Assembly: GCF_031457805.1 (NCBI RefSeq) | Contig: NZ_JAVDXI010000001.1 | Span: 930,001 to 994,000, forward strand | Direction: 5' to 3' | Origin: Caulobacter sp031457805 | GTDB lineage: Bacteria > Pseudomonadota > Alphaproteobacteria > Caulobacterales > Caulobacteraceae | Length of the DNA: 64,000 bases | Part shown: one piece after another, positions 8,155 to 16,899 of the stretch | Layout: each line of letters opens with the position of its first letter | Numbering within the stretch: the stretch's first letter is position 1 | The notes under the pieces: generated by a model | Seen by the model: the letters and a program-made list of their open reading frames with translations, nothing else | Told to the model about the DNA's origin: nothing | Database searches by the model: none | Program-made: the position numbers and the translations under genes

Positions 8155-9441
8155 TTAGTTGTAGATCGGGAAGCGCCCCGTCAAGGCCAGCACTTCTTCG
8201 CGGACCTTGGCCTCCACAGCGGCGTTGCCGTCAGGACCATTGACCGCCAAGCCATTGACGACCTCGCCGATCAGTTCGCCGACGCGAGTGAACTCTGCCT
8301 CCTTGAAGCCGCGGGTCGTCCCGGCGGGCGTACCCAAGCGAATCCCCGAGGTGATCGTGAACGGCGCAGTGTCGAACGGCACGCCGTTCTTGTTGCAGGT
8401 CATGTAGGCGCGCTCGAGGCTGTGCTCAGCGTCACGTCCGGTCACGCCCTTGGGGCGGAGGTCGACGAGCATCAGGTGGCTGTCGGTGCCGCCCGAGACG
8501 ATATTCACGCCCGACTTCAAAAGCGCCTCGGCCAGAGCGCGCGCATTCGCGACAACTTGTCGCGCGTAGTCCTTGAACGGAGGCTGCAGCGCCTCGCCGA
8601 ACGCCACGGCCTTAGCCGCGATGACGTGCTCGAGCGGACCGCCCTGCAAACCGGGGAACACCGCCGAGTTGACCTTCTTGATGATCGCCTCGTCGTTGGT
8701 CAGCACCATGCCGCCGCGTGGACCACGCAGGGTCTTGTGCGTGGTCGTGGTCACCACATGGGCATGCGGGATCGGGTTGGCGTAAGCGCCGCCGGCGATC
8801 AGGCCCGCGTAGTGCGCCATGTCCACCATCAGGTAGGCGCCGATCGAGTCGGCGATTTCGCGGAACTTGGCGAAGTCGATCTCGCGGCTATAGGCGCTGC
8901 CGCCGGCGATGATCAGCTTGGGCTTCTCGCGCTGCGCGACCTCGGCGACGCCGTCGTAGTCGATCAGCTGGTCCTGCTGGCGCACCGAGTAGGAGATCGG
9001 CTTGAACCACTTGCCCGACTGGTTGGCTGGGCTGCCGTGCGTCAAATGGCCGCCGGCGGCGAGGTCCATCCCCAGGAACGTGTCGCCCGGCTGCAGCAGC
9101 GCCATGAAGACGGCCTGGTTAGCCTGCGAGCCTGAGTGAGGCTGGACATTGGCGAAGGCCGCGCCGAACAGCGCCTTGGCGCGCTCAATCGCGATCGTCT
9201 CGATCTCGTCCACATACTCGCAGCCACCGTAGTAGCGCTTGCCGGGATAGCCCTCGGCGTACTTGTTGGTCAGGATCGAGCCCTGAGCCTCCAGCACAGC
9301 CTTGGAGACGATGTTCTCCGAGGCGATCAGTTCGATCTGGTTCTGCTGGCGACCCAGCTCGCGACCGATGCGATCGAAGATGTCGCGGTCCGCGGTGGCG
9401 AGGTCCGCGCCGAAAAAGGCGCTGAGGTCAGTTTGGGTCAT
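8155..9441 (-). CDS. glyA: Serine hydroxymethyltransferase
   Basis: A 428-residue PLP enzyme converting serine and tetrahydrofolate to glycine and 5,10-methylene-THF, the main source of one-carbon units. The PLP lysine is in VTTTTHKTLRGPRGG, with the upstream YGGCEYVDEIE and QPHSGSQANQAV motifs also intact. The start at 9441 (MTQTDLSAFF) follows an AGGAG ribosome site at the right spacing; the frame stays open upstream for 49 codons, but that stretch is not conserved and lies in the intergenic region shared with the divergent MucR-like gene. No glycine or SAM riboswitch is apparent in the 164-base leader region. Confidence 0.97.
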   Translation of the reverse strand: MTQTDLSAFFGADLATADRDIFDRIGRELGRQQNQIELIASENIVSKAVLEAQGSILTNKYAEGYPGKRYYGGCEYVDEIETIAIERAKALFGAAFANVQPHSGSQANQAVFMALLQPGDTFLGMDLAAGGHLTHGSPANQSGKWFKPISYSVRQQDQLIDYDGVAEVAQREKPKLIIAGGSAYSREIDFAKFREIADSIGAYLMVDMAHYAGLIAGGAYANPIPHAHVVTTTTHKTLRGPRGGMVLTNDEAIIKKVNSAVFPGLQGGPLEHVIAAKAVAFGEALQPPFKDYARQVVANARALAEALLKSGVNIVSGGTDSHLMLVDLRPKGVTGRDAEHSLERAYMTCNKNGVPFDTAPFTITSGIRLGTPAGTTRGFKEAEFTRVGELIGEVVNGLAVNGPDGNAAVEAKVREEVLALTGRFPIYN

Positions 9442-9605
9442 CACGCTCTCCTGGCGTTGCGGGGAGTCGGCAGAGGCGCCCTCTTTAACGGGATAGGCGC
9501 GGCGATCAATCTCGGAACCACTCGGGATGTTGCGCGTTGTCGACCCGCAGGGCGCGTCTCGCCCCTGCACGAACGGCGACGATAACAACAGGAGTGGGGT
9601 ATCTC

Positions 9606-10052
9606 ATGGCGTCTCAGGGCGGCGGAAGCACCGATGCGACGAACAGCAACGACGTCGACATTCTGGGGCTCAGCGCGGAGATCGTGGCGGCCTATGTCGG
9701 TCAGAACACAGTCGCTCAAGCGGCCATCCCGGACCTGATCCGAACTGTTCACGAGGCGCTGGCGACGCTGAGCAATGGGGGCGAGGCGCCACGTCCCGCA
9801 GAGAAGGCCAAGCCCGCGGTTCCCGTAAACCGCTCCGTGCAGCACGATTACATCGTCTGCCTTGAGGACGGAAAAAAGCTCAAGATGCTCAAGCGCTACC
9901 TGCGCTCGCATTACGACATGAGCCCGGAAGACTATCGTCGCAAATGGGGCTTGCCCCCGGAGTATCCAATGGTGGCGCCCGCCTACGCGGCGCGACGTTC
10001 GGACTTCGCCAAGCAGATCGGCCTGGGCAAGGGCGTGCGGCGCGGCAGCTGA
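9606..10052 (+). CDS. Ros/MucR family transcriptional regulator
   Basis: A 148-residue regulator of the prokaryotic zinc-finger family, which in alphaproteobacteria controls exopolysaccharide, motility and cell-cycle genes by binding AT-rich promoters. The signature region is present: CLEDGKKLKMLKRYLRSHY followed by MSPEDYRRKWGLPPEYPMVAPAYAARRS. Of the four positions that bind zinc in Ros, this protein has C85, D88 instead of Cys, Y98 where the first His is expected, and H102; some family members lacking zinc look like this. The N-terminal half carries the oligomerisation helix region. Start at 9606 follows AGGAG at 9590-9594; an in-frame start 23 codons upstream is less likely. It diverges from glyA and converges with hemA. 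Confidence 0.92.
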   Translation: MASQGGGSTDATNSNDVDILGLSAEIVAAYVGQNTVAQAAIPDLIRTVHEALATLSNGGEAPRPAEKAKPAVPVNRSVQHDYIVCLEDGKKLKMLKRYLRSHYDMSPEDYRRKWGLPPEYPMVAPAYAARRSDFAKQIGLGKGVRRGS

Positions 10053-10069
10053 ACCGCCAAACAGACAAG

Positions 10070-10103
10070 AGAACGCCGCCGGCTCTCGGCGGCGTTCTTC
10101 GTT
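10070..10103 (+). terminator. Terminator after the MucR-like gene
   Basis: A 12-bp stem (10070-10081 with 10087-10098) with a 5-base loop lies 17 bases after the stop codon. The downstream T-rich stretch is short (TTCGTTCC). It separates this gene from the convergent hemA. Confidence 0.75.
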
Positions 10104-10149
10104 CCGGGAACGTTGGCGGCGTCCAAAGCTGAAGGTTCGCGTCTTCCCC

Positions 10150-11376
10150 TTAGGCCGCGTAGCCGCCCATCCGGGCGACGTTGCAGTGGGCCCATAGCTT
10201 CTCCATCGCCACGACCAGCTTGCGCATCATGTCGTCGGTGTGGAACGGCGTCGGCGTGAAGCGCAGGCGTTCGGTGCCACGCGGAACGGTCGGATAGTTG
10301 ATCGGCTGCACATAGACGCCGAAATCGGCCAGCAGCATGTCGCTGATCATCTTGCAGTGCACCGGATCACCGACCAGCACAGGCACGATGTGGCTGACGC
10401 TGTCCATGACCGGCAGGCCCGCAGCCTTGAACATGGCCTTCAGGGTCGCGGCGCGCTCCTGGTGGATTTCGCGCACCTCGGGGTGTTGCTTGAGCCACCG
10501 GACGCTGGCCAGCGCCCCGGCCGTCAAGGCCGGCGGAAGCGAGGTCGTGAAGATGAATCCAGACGCCATTAGGCGAATGGCGTCGATCACTTCGGCGTCG
10601 CCGGTGATGTAGCCGCCCATCACGCCGAACGCCTTGCCCAGCGTGCCTTCGATGATGTCGATCTCGCCCATCAGGCCGTCGCGCTCGGCGACGCCGCCGC
10701 CGCGCGGCCCATACATTCCGACTGCATGGACCTCGTCGAGATAGGTCATCGCGCCGTACTTCTTGGCCAGAGCCACCGTTCCGGCCAGATCGGCGATGTC
10801 GCCGTCCATCGAATAGACGCTCTCGAACGCGATCAGCTTCGGAGCATCGGCCGGCGCTTCGGCCAGAAGCTGCTCAAGATGGGCCAGGTCGTTGTGCCTG
10901 AAGATCTTGCGCGGGCCACCGCCGTTGCGGATGCCGGCGATCATCGAGGCGTGGTTCAGCTCGTCCGAAAAGATGATCAGGCCGGGCAGAATCTTCTGGA
11001 CGACCGAGAGGGTCGCCTCGTTGGACACGTAGCCGGAGGTGAACAGCAGCCCAGCTTCCTTGCCGTGCAAGTCCGCCAGTTCCTGCTCGAGCAAAACGTG
11101 GTCGTGGTTGGTGCCGGAAATGTTGCGCGTACCGCCCGAGCCCGAGCCGTGCTCATCCACGGCGGCCTTCATGGCGTCCACCACGACCGGGTTCTGGCCC
11201 TGACCGAGATAGTCGTTGCTGCACCAGACCACGACCTCCTGCTCGGAGCCGTCCTGGCGTGTCCAGGTAGCGCGCGGGAACTGGCCGCGCTGACGCTTCA
11301 AGTCGGCGAACACCCGGTAGCGACCCTCTTCGCGGATCTGCTCAACGGCGCTGCGGAACGCGGCTTTGTAGTCCAT
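10150..11376 (-). CDS. hemA: 5-aminolevulinate synthase
   Basis: A 408-residue PLP enzyme that condenses glycine and succinyl-CoA, the committed step of the C4 haem pathway of alphaproteobacteria. The ALA-synthase core is clear: WCSNDYLGQGQNPVVV, GTRNISGTNHDHVLLE, TYLDEVHAVGMYGPRGGG and the PLP lysine in EGTLGKAFGVMGGY. The start at 11376 (MDYKAAFRSA) matches family N-termini; open frame upstream is not conserved. The enzyme consumes glycine, which glyA nearby produces. hemB lies 7 kb away on the other strand, so the two steps are not in one operon. Confidence 0.97.
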   Translation of the reverse strand: MDYKAAFRSAVEQIREEGRYRVFADLKRQRGQFPRATWTRQDGSEQEVVVWCSNDYLGQGQNPVVVDAMKAAVDEHGSGSGGTRNISGTNHDHVLLEQELADLHGKEAGLLFTSGYVSNEATLSVVQKILPGLIIFSDELNHASMIAGIRNGGGPRKIFRHNDLAHLEQLLAEAPADAPKLIAFESVYSMDGDIADLAGTVALAKKYGAMTYLDEVHAVGMYGPRGGGVAERDGLMGEIDIIEGTLGKAFGVMGGYITGDAEVIDAIRLMASGFIFTTSLPPALTAGALASVRWLKQHPEVREIHQERAATLKAMFKAAGLPVMDSVSHIVPVLVGDPVHCKMISDMLLADFGVYVQPINYPTVPRGTERLRFTPTPFHTDDMMRKLVVAMEKLWAHCNVARMGGYAA

Positions 11377-11551
11377 GTCGATCTCTAAACCACCGCCCAG
11401 TCGGGTCGGGAGTCCCCTAAGTCCAGGCTCGGCTTTTCGCACCAGTCGCCCGCAGTGTCCATCTAAGGGCGTTTACCTAGCAAATCGAAAGGCCTGATAG
11501 CCTTCATCGAGTTTATCGATAGACGCCCTAAACCATCGACTCTGGGCCGAT

Positions 11552-12448
11552 TCAGTGGAGATCGGCCATCCTTCCGCGCAGTAACTCGATCACTGCGGAG
11601 AAATCCTTTCCGCCGAACCCGTTGGCGTCGAAAAGCGCGTAAAGAGCCTCGGCCTGCGCGCCCAACGGCGTAGAGGCGCCAGCCTTGGCCGCCGCTTCCT
11701 GGGCCAGCTTGAGGTCCTTCAGCATCATCGCCGAGGCGAAGCCGCCTTCGTAGCCGCGATCTGCGGGCGTCTGAGGTCCCACCCCGGGAACGGGGCAATA
11801 CGAGGTGATCGACCAACACTGACCGGACGACTTGCTGGCGATCTCGAAGAACCGGTCGGCCGCCAGGCCCAGCTTCTCCGCCAAGGCGAAGGCTTCGCAG
11901 GTCCCCAGCATTGACACGCCCAGCAGCATGTTGTTGCAAATTTTGGCCGCTTGGCCCGCCCCGTGATCGCCGGCATGGATGGTTACGCGCGACATCGGCG
12001 CCAGGGCGGCCTCGACAGCCGCGAAGTCCCCAGCGGCGCAGCCGACCATGAAGGCCAGCGTCCCCGCCTCGGCGGCCATGATCCCGCCGGACACCGGCGC
12101 GTCGGCGAACCGGAAGCCGGCGTCCGCGGCTTGCCTGGCCACGGCGCGGGCGCTGTCCACGTCGATTGTCGAACAGTCGATCAGCAGGGCGGAGCTGGGC
12201 GCATGGGCTAGGATCTGCTCGCCATAAACCGCGCGCACATGCGGCCCCGCCGGCAACATAGTGATGACCACCTCGGCGTCCGCCACCGCGTCAGCGACCG
12301 AACCAGAGGCCCGGCAGCCCGCCGCCACGGCGCGCTCGACCGCAACCGCCGACAGGTCGAACGCGCGAACCTGATTCTGAGCCTTCGCCTGGTTCGCGGC
12401 CATGCCGCCGCCCATATTGCCCAGGCCGATAAAGGCGATACGCGTCAT
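11552..12448 (-). CDS. mmsB: 3-hydroxyisobutyrate dehydrogenase
   Basis: A 298-residue NAD-dependent dehydrogenase that oxidises 3-hydroxyisobutyrate to methylmalonate semialdehyde in valine breakdown. The Rossmann motif IAFIGLGNMGGGMA is at residues 3-16, the substrate motif is DAPVSGGIMAAEAGTLAFMVG (split across about 120-140), and the catalytic lysine is in AAKICNNMLLG. It is the last of five minus-strand genes that include two other valine-pathway enzymes, which supports this substrate over the related tartronate semialdehyde or beta-hydroxyacid reductases. The partner mmsA (methylmalonate semialdehyde dehydrogenase) is not in the window. Confidence 0.93.
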   Translation of the reverse strand: MTRIAFIGLGNMGGGMAANQAKAQNQVRAFDLSAVAVERAVAAGCRASGSVADAVADAEVVITMLPAGPHVRAVYGEQILAHAPSSALLIDCSTIDVDSARAVARQAADAGFRFADAPVSGGIMAAEAGTLAFMVGCAAGDFAAVEAALAPMSRVTIHAGDHGAGQAAKICNNMLLGVSMLGTCEAFALAEKLGLAADRFFEIASKSSGQCWSITSYCPVPGVGPQTPADRGYEGGFASAMMLKDLKLAQEAAAKAGASTPLGAQAEALYALFDANGFGGKDFSAVIELLRGRMADLH

Positions 12449-12519
12449 CTGGAACTCCCTGCAAAAGCGAACCGCGCCTCATGGGCGCGGCTCTTATCGT
12501 TGATCTCGTTCGACTGTTC

Positions 12520-13317
12520 CTAGCGAACAGGCTTCCGGAACTTGTAGACGAACTGGTCGGTCTTGCCGCGGATGCCCGCGTCATAGACGTTGGCCGCGCG
12601 AGGGTCGGCGGGATTGCGCAGCACGCGAGTCTCGCCCTCGAAGATGAAGCCGGCCGCCGTGACCTCGGCCTTGACCACCGCCGGATCGATGCGATGCAGC
12701 GTTTCGGTGTCCCGCAGACCCGTCCCGCTGTTGGCGACGTGGTCGAGAACCAGATAGACGCCGCCGGGCTTCAGCGCACGGAACACCTGCCGGTTCACGA
12801 CGCCGAGGTCAGCAGGCCCCATGAACTTGTTGTGCATGTCGTGATAGTTCTGGGCCGTGAAAACCAGATCCAGCTTTTCGGGCGCGCCGAAGTTCGGCAG
12901 CGTGTTGAGGATGACCTGCACGTTCGAATAGGCTGGGTCGCGCGCGATCGCATTCACGGCCGGCTCGCGCTTGGCGAGTTTGGTCAGTTCGTCGGGAACG
13001 TAGGCGTAGACCTTGCCCCTCGGCCCGACCGCCTTGGCGAAAATCCGAGTGAAGTAGCCGCCACCCGGGATCAGGTCCGCGACCTTGGCGCCGCTCTTTA
13101 CGCCGGCGAAGGCCAGCACCTCCCCAGGATGGCGATCCTTGTCGCGGACCATGTCGGCAGCGGGGCGCGACGGATCGCTCAGGGCTGCGGCGATGTTGGC
13201 GGGCAGCACGATCGCGACCGGACCAGACGGCGGCGGAGGCGGCGGCTCCATCATCGGCTGAGAGGCGCAGGCCGCCAGACCCAGCACGGCGACGAGACTT
13301 AGTAGCGGCTTACGCAT
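12520..13317 (-). CDS. Exported lipoprotein with class I methyltransferase-like fold
   Basis: A 265-residue protein whose first residues, MRKPLLSLVAVLGLAAC, form a lipoprotein signal with acylation predicted at Cys17, followed by a Pro-rich linker (about 24-32). The rest resembles COG4798-type predicted methyltransferases: a SAM motif I-like strand and loop (VADLIPGGGYFTRIFA, about 79-94), an acidic-turn region (VYAYVPDEL), a QNYHDMHNK segment and a late LKPGGVYLVLDH strand typical of motif post-I. A SAM-dependent fold on a periplasmic lipoprotein is odd, since SAM is not known to be available there, so the present function may not be methylation. Start at 13317 is set by the signal peptide. 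It lies inside the valine-degradation operon. Confidence 0.83.
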   Translation of the reverse strand: MRKPLLSLVAVLGLAACASQPMMEPPPPPPSGPVAIVLPANIAAALSDPSRPAADMVRDKDRHPGEVLAFAGVKSGAKVADLIPGGGYFTRIFAKAVGPRGKVYAYVPDELTKLAKREPAVNAIARDPAYSNVQVILNTLPNFGAPEKLDLVFTAQNYHDMHNKFMGPADLGVVNRQVFRALKPGGVYLVLDHVANSGTGLRDTETLHRIDPAVVKAEVTAAGFIFEGETRVLRNPADPRAANVYDAGIRGKTDQFVYKFRKPVR

Positions 13318-13374
13318 GGCAATCCTTCCGAACCGACGTGTTCTTCTTTCCGGCACGTTAGCGCACGCCGTCCG

Positions 13375-14427
13375 CTACGTCAGCGGTATCCATTCCTCTC
13401 CGGCCGGCAGCGGGGCGAAGATCTCCGCCAGCGCTGCGTCGGTGACGTCTTCCACGCGGGCCGGCGACCAACGCGGCGCGTTGTCCTTGTCGACGATCAC
13501 GGCCCGCACGCCTTCGATAAAGTCGTGCTTCATGACCACCCGCGAGCCGATCCGGTACTCCATGGCCATGTTGTCAGCGAAGTCGGCCATGGCCGCCCCC
13601 CGCTTCAGCTGTTCAAAAGCCACCTTCAGGGTTTGAGGCGATTTGGTCTTCATGACCTCAAGCTGCGCCTTGCCCCAATCGCTGGAGTCGAGGGTGAGGA
13701 ACTCGAAGATCTGCTCGACGCTTTCGCCAACGAACAACCGGTTCAGGTCCTGCTCGAAGCCCAGAAGCGCGGCCTTTCCGGCATCGGCGCGATACTTCCT
13801 GAGCGTTTCTTCGACACGGCGCGGATCGGCCACGATCGCCTTCTTCAGGCCTTCTACGGCGCCAAACTCGACGAAGTGCGTGGCGATGCCCAAGCGCATG
13901 CAGTCGGCGCCCTTGATCCGCGCGCAGGTCAGGGCCAGCCAAAGCCCCGCCTTGCCCGGCAAACGCGGCAGATACCAGCCGCCGCCGACATCGGGGAACA
14001 GCCCTATGCCCGTCTCCGGCATCGCGAAGGTCGTGCGCTCGGTCGCGATGCGGATGTGAGCCGGCATGGAAATCCCCACGCCTCCGCCCATCACGATCCC
14101 GTCCATCACCGCAACGACAGGCGTGTCGTAGGTGAACAGAAGATGGTTCAGCTGATACTCGGTGTGGAAGAAACGTCGCGCCTCGACGCCGTCCTTGGCC
14201 CCGCTGTCGGCCAGCATGCGGATATCGCCGCCGGCGCAGAAGCCGCGCTCGCCCGCATGGTCGATGAGGACCATGTAGATCTCGGGATCCTCGCGCCATT
14301 CCAGCAAGGCGCCGATCATAGTCTCGCACATCCCCAGCGTCAGGGCGTGCAGCGCCTTGGGTCGATTGAGGGTGATCCGCCCGACGTTCTTATCGACGCG
14401 GATCAGGACTTCGGGTTCGTCGGTCAT
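13375..14427 (-). CDS. 3-hydroxyisobutyryl-CoA hydrolase (crotonase superfamily)
   Basis: A 350-residue crotonase-fold protein. The long form with the specific motifs GFCAGGDIRMLAD (oxyanion hole), VMDGIVMGGGVGISMPAH, and the catalytic MPETGIGLFPDVGGGWYLPRL identifies the HIBYL-CoA hydrolase branch rather than a simple enoyl-CoA hydratase. It cleaves 3-hydroxyisobutyryl-CoA in valine breakdown, releasing the free acid used by MmsB. The start at 14427 (ATG) is preferred over a TTG two codons upstream. It lies 9 bases after the phosphatase gene, in the same minus-strand unit as the isobutyryl-CoA dehydrogenase. Confidence 0.92.
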   Translation of the reverse strand: MTDEPEVLIRVDKNVGRITLNRPKALHALTLGMCETMIGALLEWREDPEIYMVLIDHAGERGFCAGGDIRMLADSGAKDGVEARRFFHTEYQLNHLLFTYDTPVVAVMDGIVMGGGVGISMPAHIRIATERTTFAMPETGIGLFPDVGGGWYLPRLPGKAGLWLALTCARIKGADCMRLGIATHFVEFGAVEGLKKAIVADPRRVEETLRKYRADAGKAALLGFEQDLNRLFVGESVEQIFEFLTLDSSDWGKAQLEVMKTKSPQTLKVAFEQLKRGAAMADFADNMAMEYRIGSRVVMKHDFIEGVRAVIVDKDNAPRWSPARVEDVTDAALAEIFAPLPAGEEWIPLT

Positions 14428-14436
14428 TTCCAAGTC

Positions 14437-15036
14437 CTAAGACGGTTCGGCCAGGGGTTCACAGTCGAAGCGATCGATCTGGCCGTTCGCGAGGCGGAAA
14501 ACAGCGTCCTGGGGGATGTCGAGCCGCAGGGTCTCTTCCCGCGACAGGCCAGCATAGGCGCCGCGCAGCAACCGGCCGGCGACGCCGTGGCTGACGACGA
14601 TCAGGCGTCGTTCGGGCTCTTCGGCCTGATCTTGCAGCCAGGCCGTCAGACGCGTGCTCATGGCCTCATAGGTCTCGCCGCCCGGGGCGTAGAATCCCCA
14701 GGCGTCATCCCCGGAAAGGTGCGGGTTCTCGCCATGCACCTCTTCGCGCAGACGGCCCGACCATTCGCCGACATCGATCTCGACCAGACGCTCGTCGAAA
14801 TCGACCGTAAGCCCCAGCCGCGCGCCGATCGCTTCGGCGGTGTGCCGCGCCCGGCGCAGCGGGCTGGCGACCAGCCGCCACGGCGCGGGCGGGTCTCTGC
14901 GGATGAGATCGTGCAGAAGCCCGCCCATGGCGCGGGCCTGCGACACGCCCAGAGGCGTAAGATCAGACTCGGTCCGCCCCTGCAGACGGCCCTCGCGATT
15001 GTGGAAGGTCTGACCGTGACGGCAGAGATAGATCAC
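14437..15036 (-). CDS. Histidine phosphatase family protein
   Basis: A 199-residue phosphatase of the phosphoglycerate-mutase-like superfamily. The phosphohistidine motif LCRHGQT is at residues 4-10, the second arginine in ASPLRRARHTAEAI, an acidic catalytic residue in EIDVGEWSGR, and the second histidine in VVSHGVAGR. Substrate cannot be read from sequence: sugar phosphates, phosphoglycerate or nucleotides are possible. Its start overlaps the stop of the acyl-CoA dehydrogenase gene by 4 bases (ATGA), so it is translationally coupled to valine catabolism even though no step of that pathway obviously needs it. Confidence 0.88.
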   Translation of the reverse strand: MIYLCRHGQTFHNREGRLQGRTESDLTPLGVSQARAMGGLLHDLIRRDPPAPWRLVASPLRRARHTAEAIGARLGLTVDFDERLVEIDVGEWSGRLREEVHGENPHLSGDDAWGFYAPGGETYEAMSTRLTAWLQDQAEEPERRLIVVSHGVAGRLLRGAYAGLSREETLRLDIPQDAVFRLANGQIDRFDCEPLAEPS

Positions 15037-16172
15037 TGCCTGAACATCTCGCGGGCGATGATGACGCGCATGATCTCGTTGGTTCCTTCCAGGATCTGGT
15101 GCACCCGCAGGTCGCGCACGATGCGCTCCAGCGGGTAGTCCTGGAGGTAGCCGTAGCCGCCATGCAGCTGCAAGGCGTCATTGGCGACCTGGAACCCGGC
15201 GTCGGTGGCAAAACGCTTGGCCATGGCGCATAGCTTGGTCGCCTCGGGATGCTTGCTGTCCAGCGCGTGAGCCGCGCGGCGCACCATCAGGCGGGCGGCC
15301 TCCAGCTCGGTGGCCATGTCGGCCAGCTTGAATTGCAAGGCCTGGAAGTCCTTGAGCGGCCGGCCGAACTGGTTGCGGGTCTCGAGATAAGTCTTCGCGG
15401 TGTCCAGGGCGAACTGAGCGCCGCCCAGCGAGCACGAGGCGATGTTCAGCCGTCCGCCGTCCAGGCCCATCATGGCGAAGCGGAAGCCCTCGCCTTCCTG
15501 GCCGATGCGGTTTGCGACCGGCACCCGGCAGTTGTCGAAATTGACCTGCGCGGTCGGCTGGGCGTTCCAGCCCATCTTGCGCTCGTTGGCGCCGAAGCTG
15601 AGGCCGGGCGTTCCCTTCTCGACCACAAAGGCAGAGACGCCCTTGGCGCCCTCCCCGCCCGTCCGCGCCATGACGACATAGATGTCCGAGACGCCACCGC
15701 CCGAGATGAAGGCCTTGCCGCCGTTCAGGACATAGTGATCGCCATCCAGCTTGGCCGTCGTGCGCATCGCCGCCGCGTCCGAGCCCGAACCCGGTTCGGT
15801 CAGGCAATAGCTGGCGATCAGCTCCATGCTCGTCAGGCGCGGCAGGTAGCGCTTGCGCAGATCATCCGAGCCGAAGCGGTCGATCATCCACGACGCCATG
15901 TTGTGGATCGTCAGGTAGGCCGCGACCGGCACATCCCCATAGCTGAGCGCCTCAAAGATGATCGAGGCGTCGAGCCGTGACAGGCCCGAACCACCGACGT
16001 CTTCATTCACATAGATGCCGGCGAAGCCCAGCTCGGCGGCCTGGCGTAGCACGTCGACAGGGAAATGCTTCTTCTCGTCCCAATCGGCAGAATGCGGGGC
16101 AAGCTGTCCTTCGGCGAAAGCGCGGGCGGCGTCCTGGATTGCGACTTGATCTTCGTTCAGCGCGAAATCCAT
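15033..16172 (-). CDS. Acyl-CoA dehydrogenase, probable isobutyryl-CoA dehydrogenase
   Basis: A 379-residue FAD enzyme with the family blocks YCLTEPGSGSDAAAMRT, the GGKAFISGGG loop, NQFGRPLKDFQALQFKLADM and the C-terminal QILEGTNEIMRV, where the Glu of LEG is the expected catalytic base. The operon context (3-hydroxyisobutyryl-CoA hydrolase and 3-hydroxyisobutyrate dehydrogenase downstream) points to isobutyryl-CoA, the valine branch. Electrons would pass through ETF to the EtfQO encoded at 31.7-33.4 kb. Start at 16172 has GGAGG upstream at good spacing; a GTG two codons earlier is the alternative. It appears to be the first gene of the operon. Confidence 0.92.
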   Translation of the reverse strand: MDFALNEDQVAIQDAARAFAEGQLAPHSADWDEKKHFPVDVLRQAAELGFAGIYVNEDVGGSGLSRLDASIIFEALSYGDVPVAAYLTIHNMASWMIDRFGSDDLRKRYLPRLTSMELIASYCLTEPGSGSDAAAMRTTAKLDGDHYVLNGGKAFISGGGVSDIYVVMARTGGEGAKGVSAFVVEKGTPGLSFGANERKMGWNAQPTAQVNFDNCRVPVANRIGQEGEGFRFAMMGLDGGRLNIASCSLGGAQFALDTAKTYLETRNQFGRPLKDFQALQFKLADMATELEAARLMVRRAAHALDSKHPEATKLCAMAKRFATDAGFQVANDALQLHGGYGYLQDYPLERIVRDLRVHQILEGTNEIMRVIIAREMFRQ

Positions 16173-16300
16173 GCGCACTTCCTCCCGTTCGGGGCAGAAC
16201 CGCCCTCACATCATTGACGGCTGACGTGCCGCGACGGCGGCGCGGTGTCAATCATGCGCCGCCAGCATTTCACCGCGTCGGCGGGACTATGGGAAAGCCG

Positions 16301-16315
16301 AGGTCGGTGTGACCT
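16301..16315. promoter_or_regulatory. Small inverted repeat between the divergent valine operon and DUF2147 gene
   Basis: AGGTC and GACCT are separated by 5 bases. It lies in the 268-base divergent gap, where I see no other gene and no confident promoter. Arms this short are frequent by chance, so operator function is a guess. Confidence 0.2.
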
Positions 16316-16440
16316 GAAATCCTCCGTTACACGGTGTGAATCGCCCGTTGGGGCGCACCCTCTTGATAACCATCACCTTTCGCTCCAAATGCGCTCCTCC
16401 GGGGATGGCGTCCTCCACCACACTTTTTGCACTGACTGTG

Positions 16441-16899
16441 ATGCGTTTCTTCAAATCCGTACTCGCCGCCTTGACGGTGGCTCTGTCCGTGACCGCGTTC
16501 GCCGCGCCCGCCTATGCCGGCGGCGACATCACGCGCAGCTATGGCGTCTGGCGCAATCCGAAGAACACGGTTCACCTCGAGATCAAAAACTGTGGCCCGG
16601 CGACCTGCGGCGTCGTGGTGTGGGCCAGCGCCAAGGCGGAAGCCGACGCGCGCAAGGCCGGCGCCGACACTCTGATCGGCAAGCAACTGCTCCGCGAATT
16701 CGAGGCCCAGGATAACGGCTCTCTGAAAGGCCGCGTGTGGGTCCCGACGTTGAGGATCACTCTGGTCGGCACCGCTGACGTGCTCGACGCCAAGACCATG
16801 CGCGCCAAGGGCTGCGTGATCGGCAACCTGCTCTGCAAGTCGCAGGTCTGGACGCGCCTGGATGGGCCGTCGGTGCTGGCCTCTCGCGCCGCCCCGTAG
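16441..16899 (+). CDS. DUF2147 family exported protein
   Basis: A 152-residue protein with a clear Sec signal peptide (MRFFKSVLAALTVALSVTAF, cleavage near AYA at about residue 26). The mature part is the DUF2147 domain (PF09917), recognised by YGVWRNPKNTVHLEIKNCG, GVVVWAS and the closing strand of basic residues before VWTRL. Four cysteines (two near residues 57-62, two near 122-131) could form disulfides in the periplasm. The start at 16441 gives a normal signal; open frame upstream has no such signal. It is monocistronic and divergent from the valine operon. Function of the family is not established. Confidence 0.86.
   Translation: MRFFKSVLAALTVALSVTAFAAPAYAGGDITRSYGVWRNPKNTVHLEIKNCGPATCGVVVWASAKAEADARKAGADTLIGKQLLREFEAQDNGSLKGRVWVPTLRITLVGTADVLDAKTMRAKGCVIGNLLCKSQVWTRLDGPSVLASRAAP

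Noticed and set aside
9442..9605. Riboswitch before glyA
   Set aside because: I could not find a glycine, SAM or THF aptamer pattern; the region is simply the divergent promoter area with the MucR-like gene.
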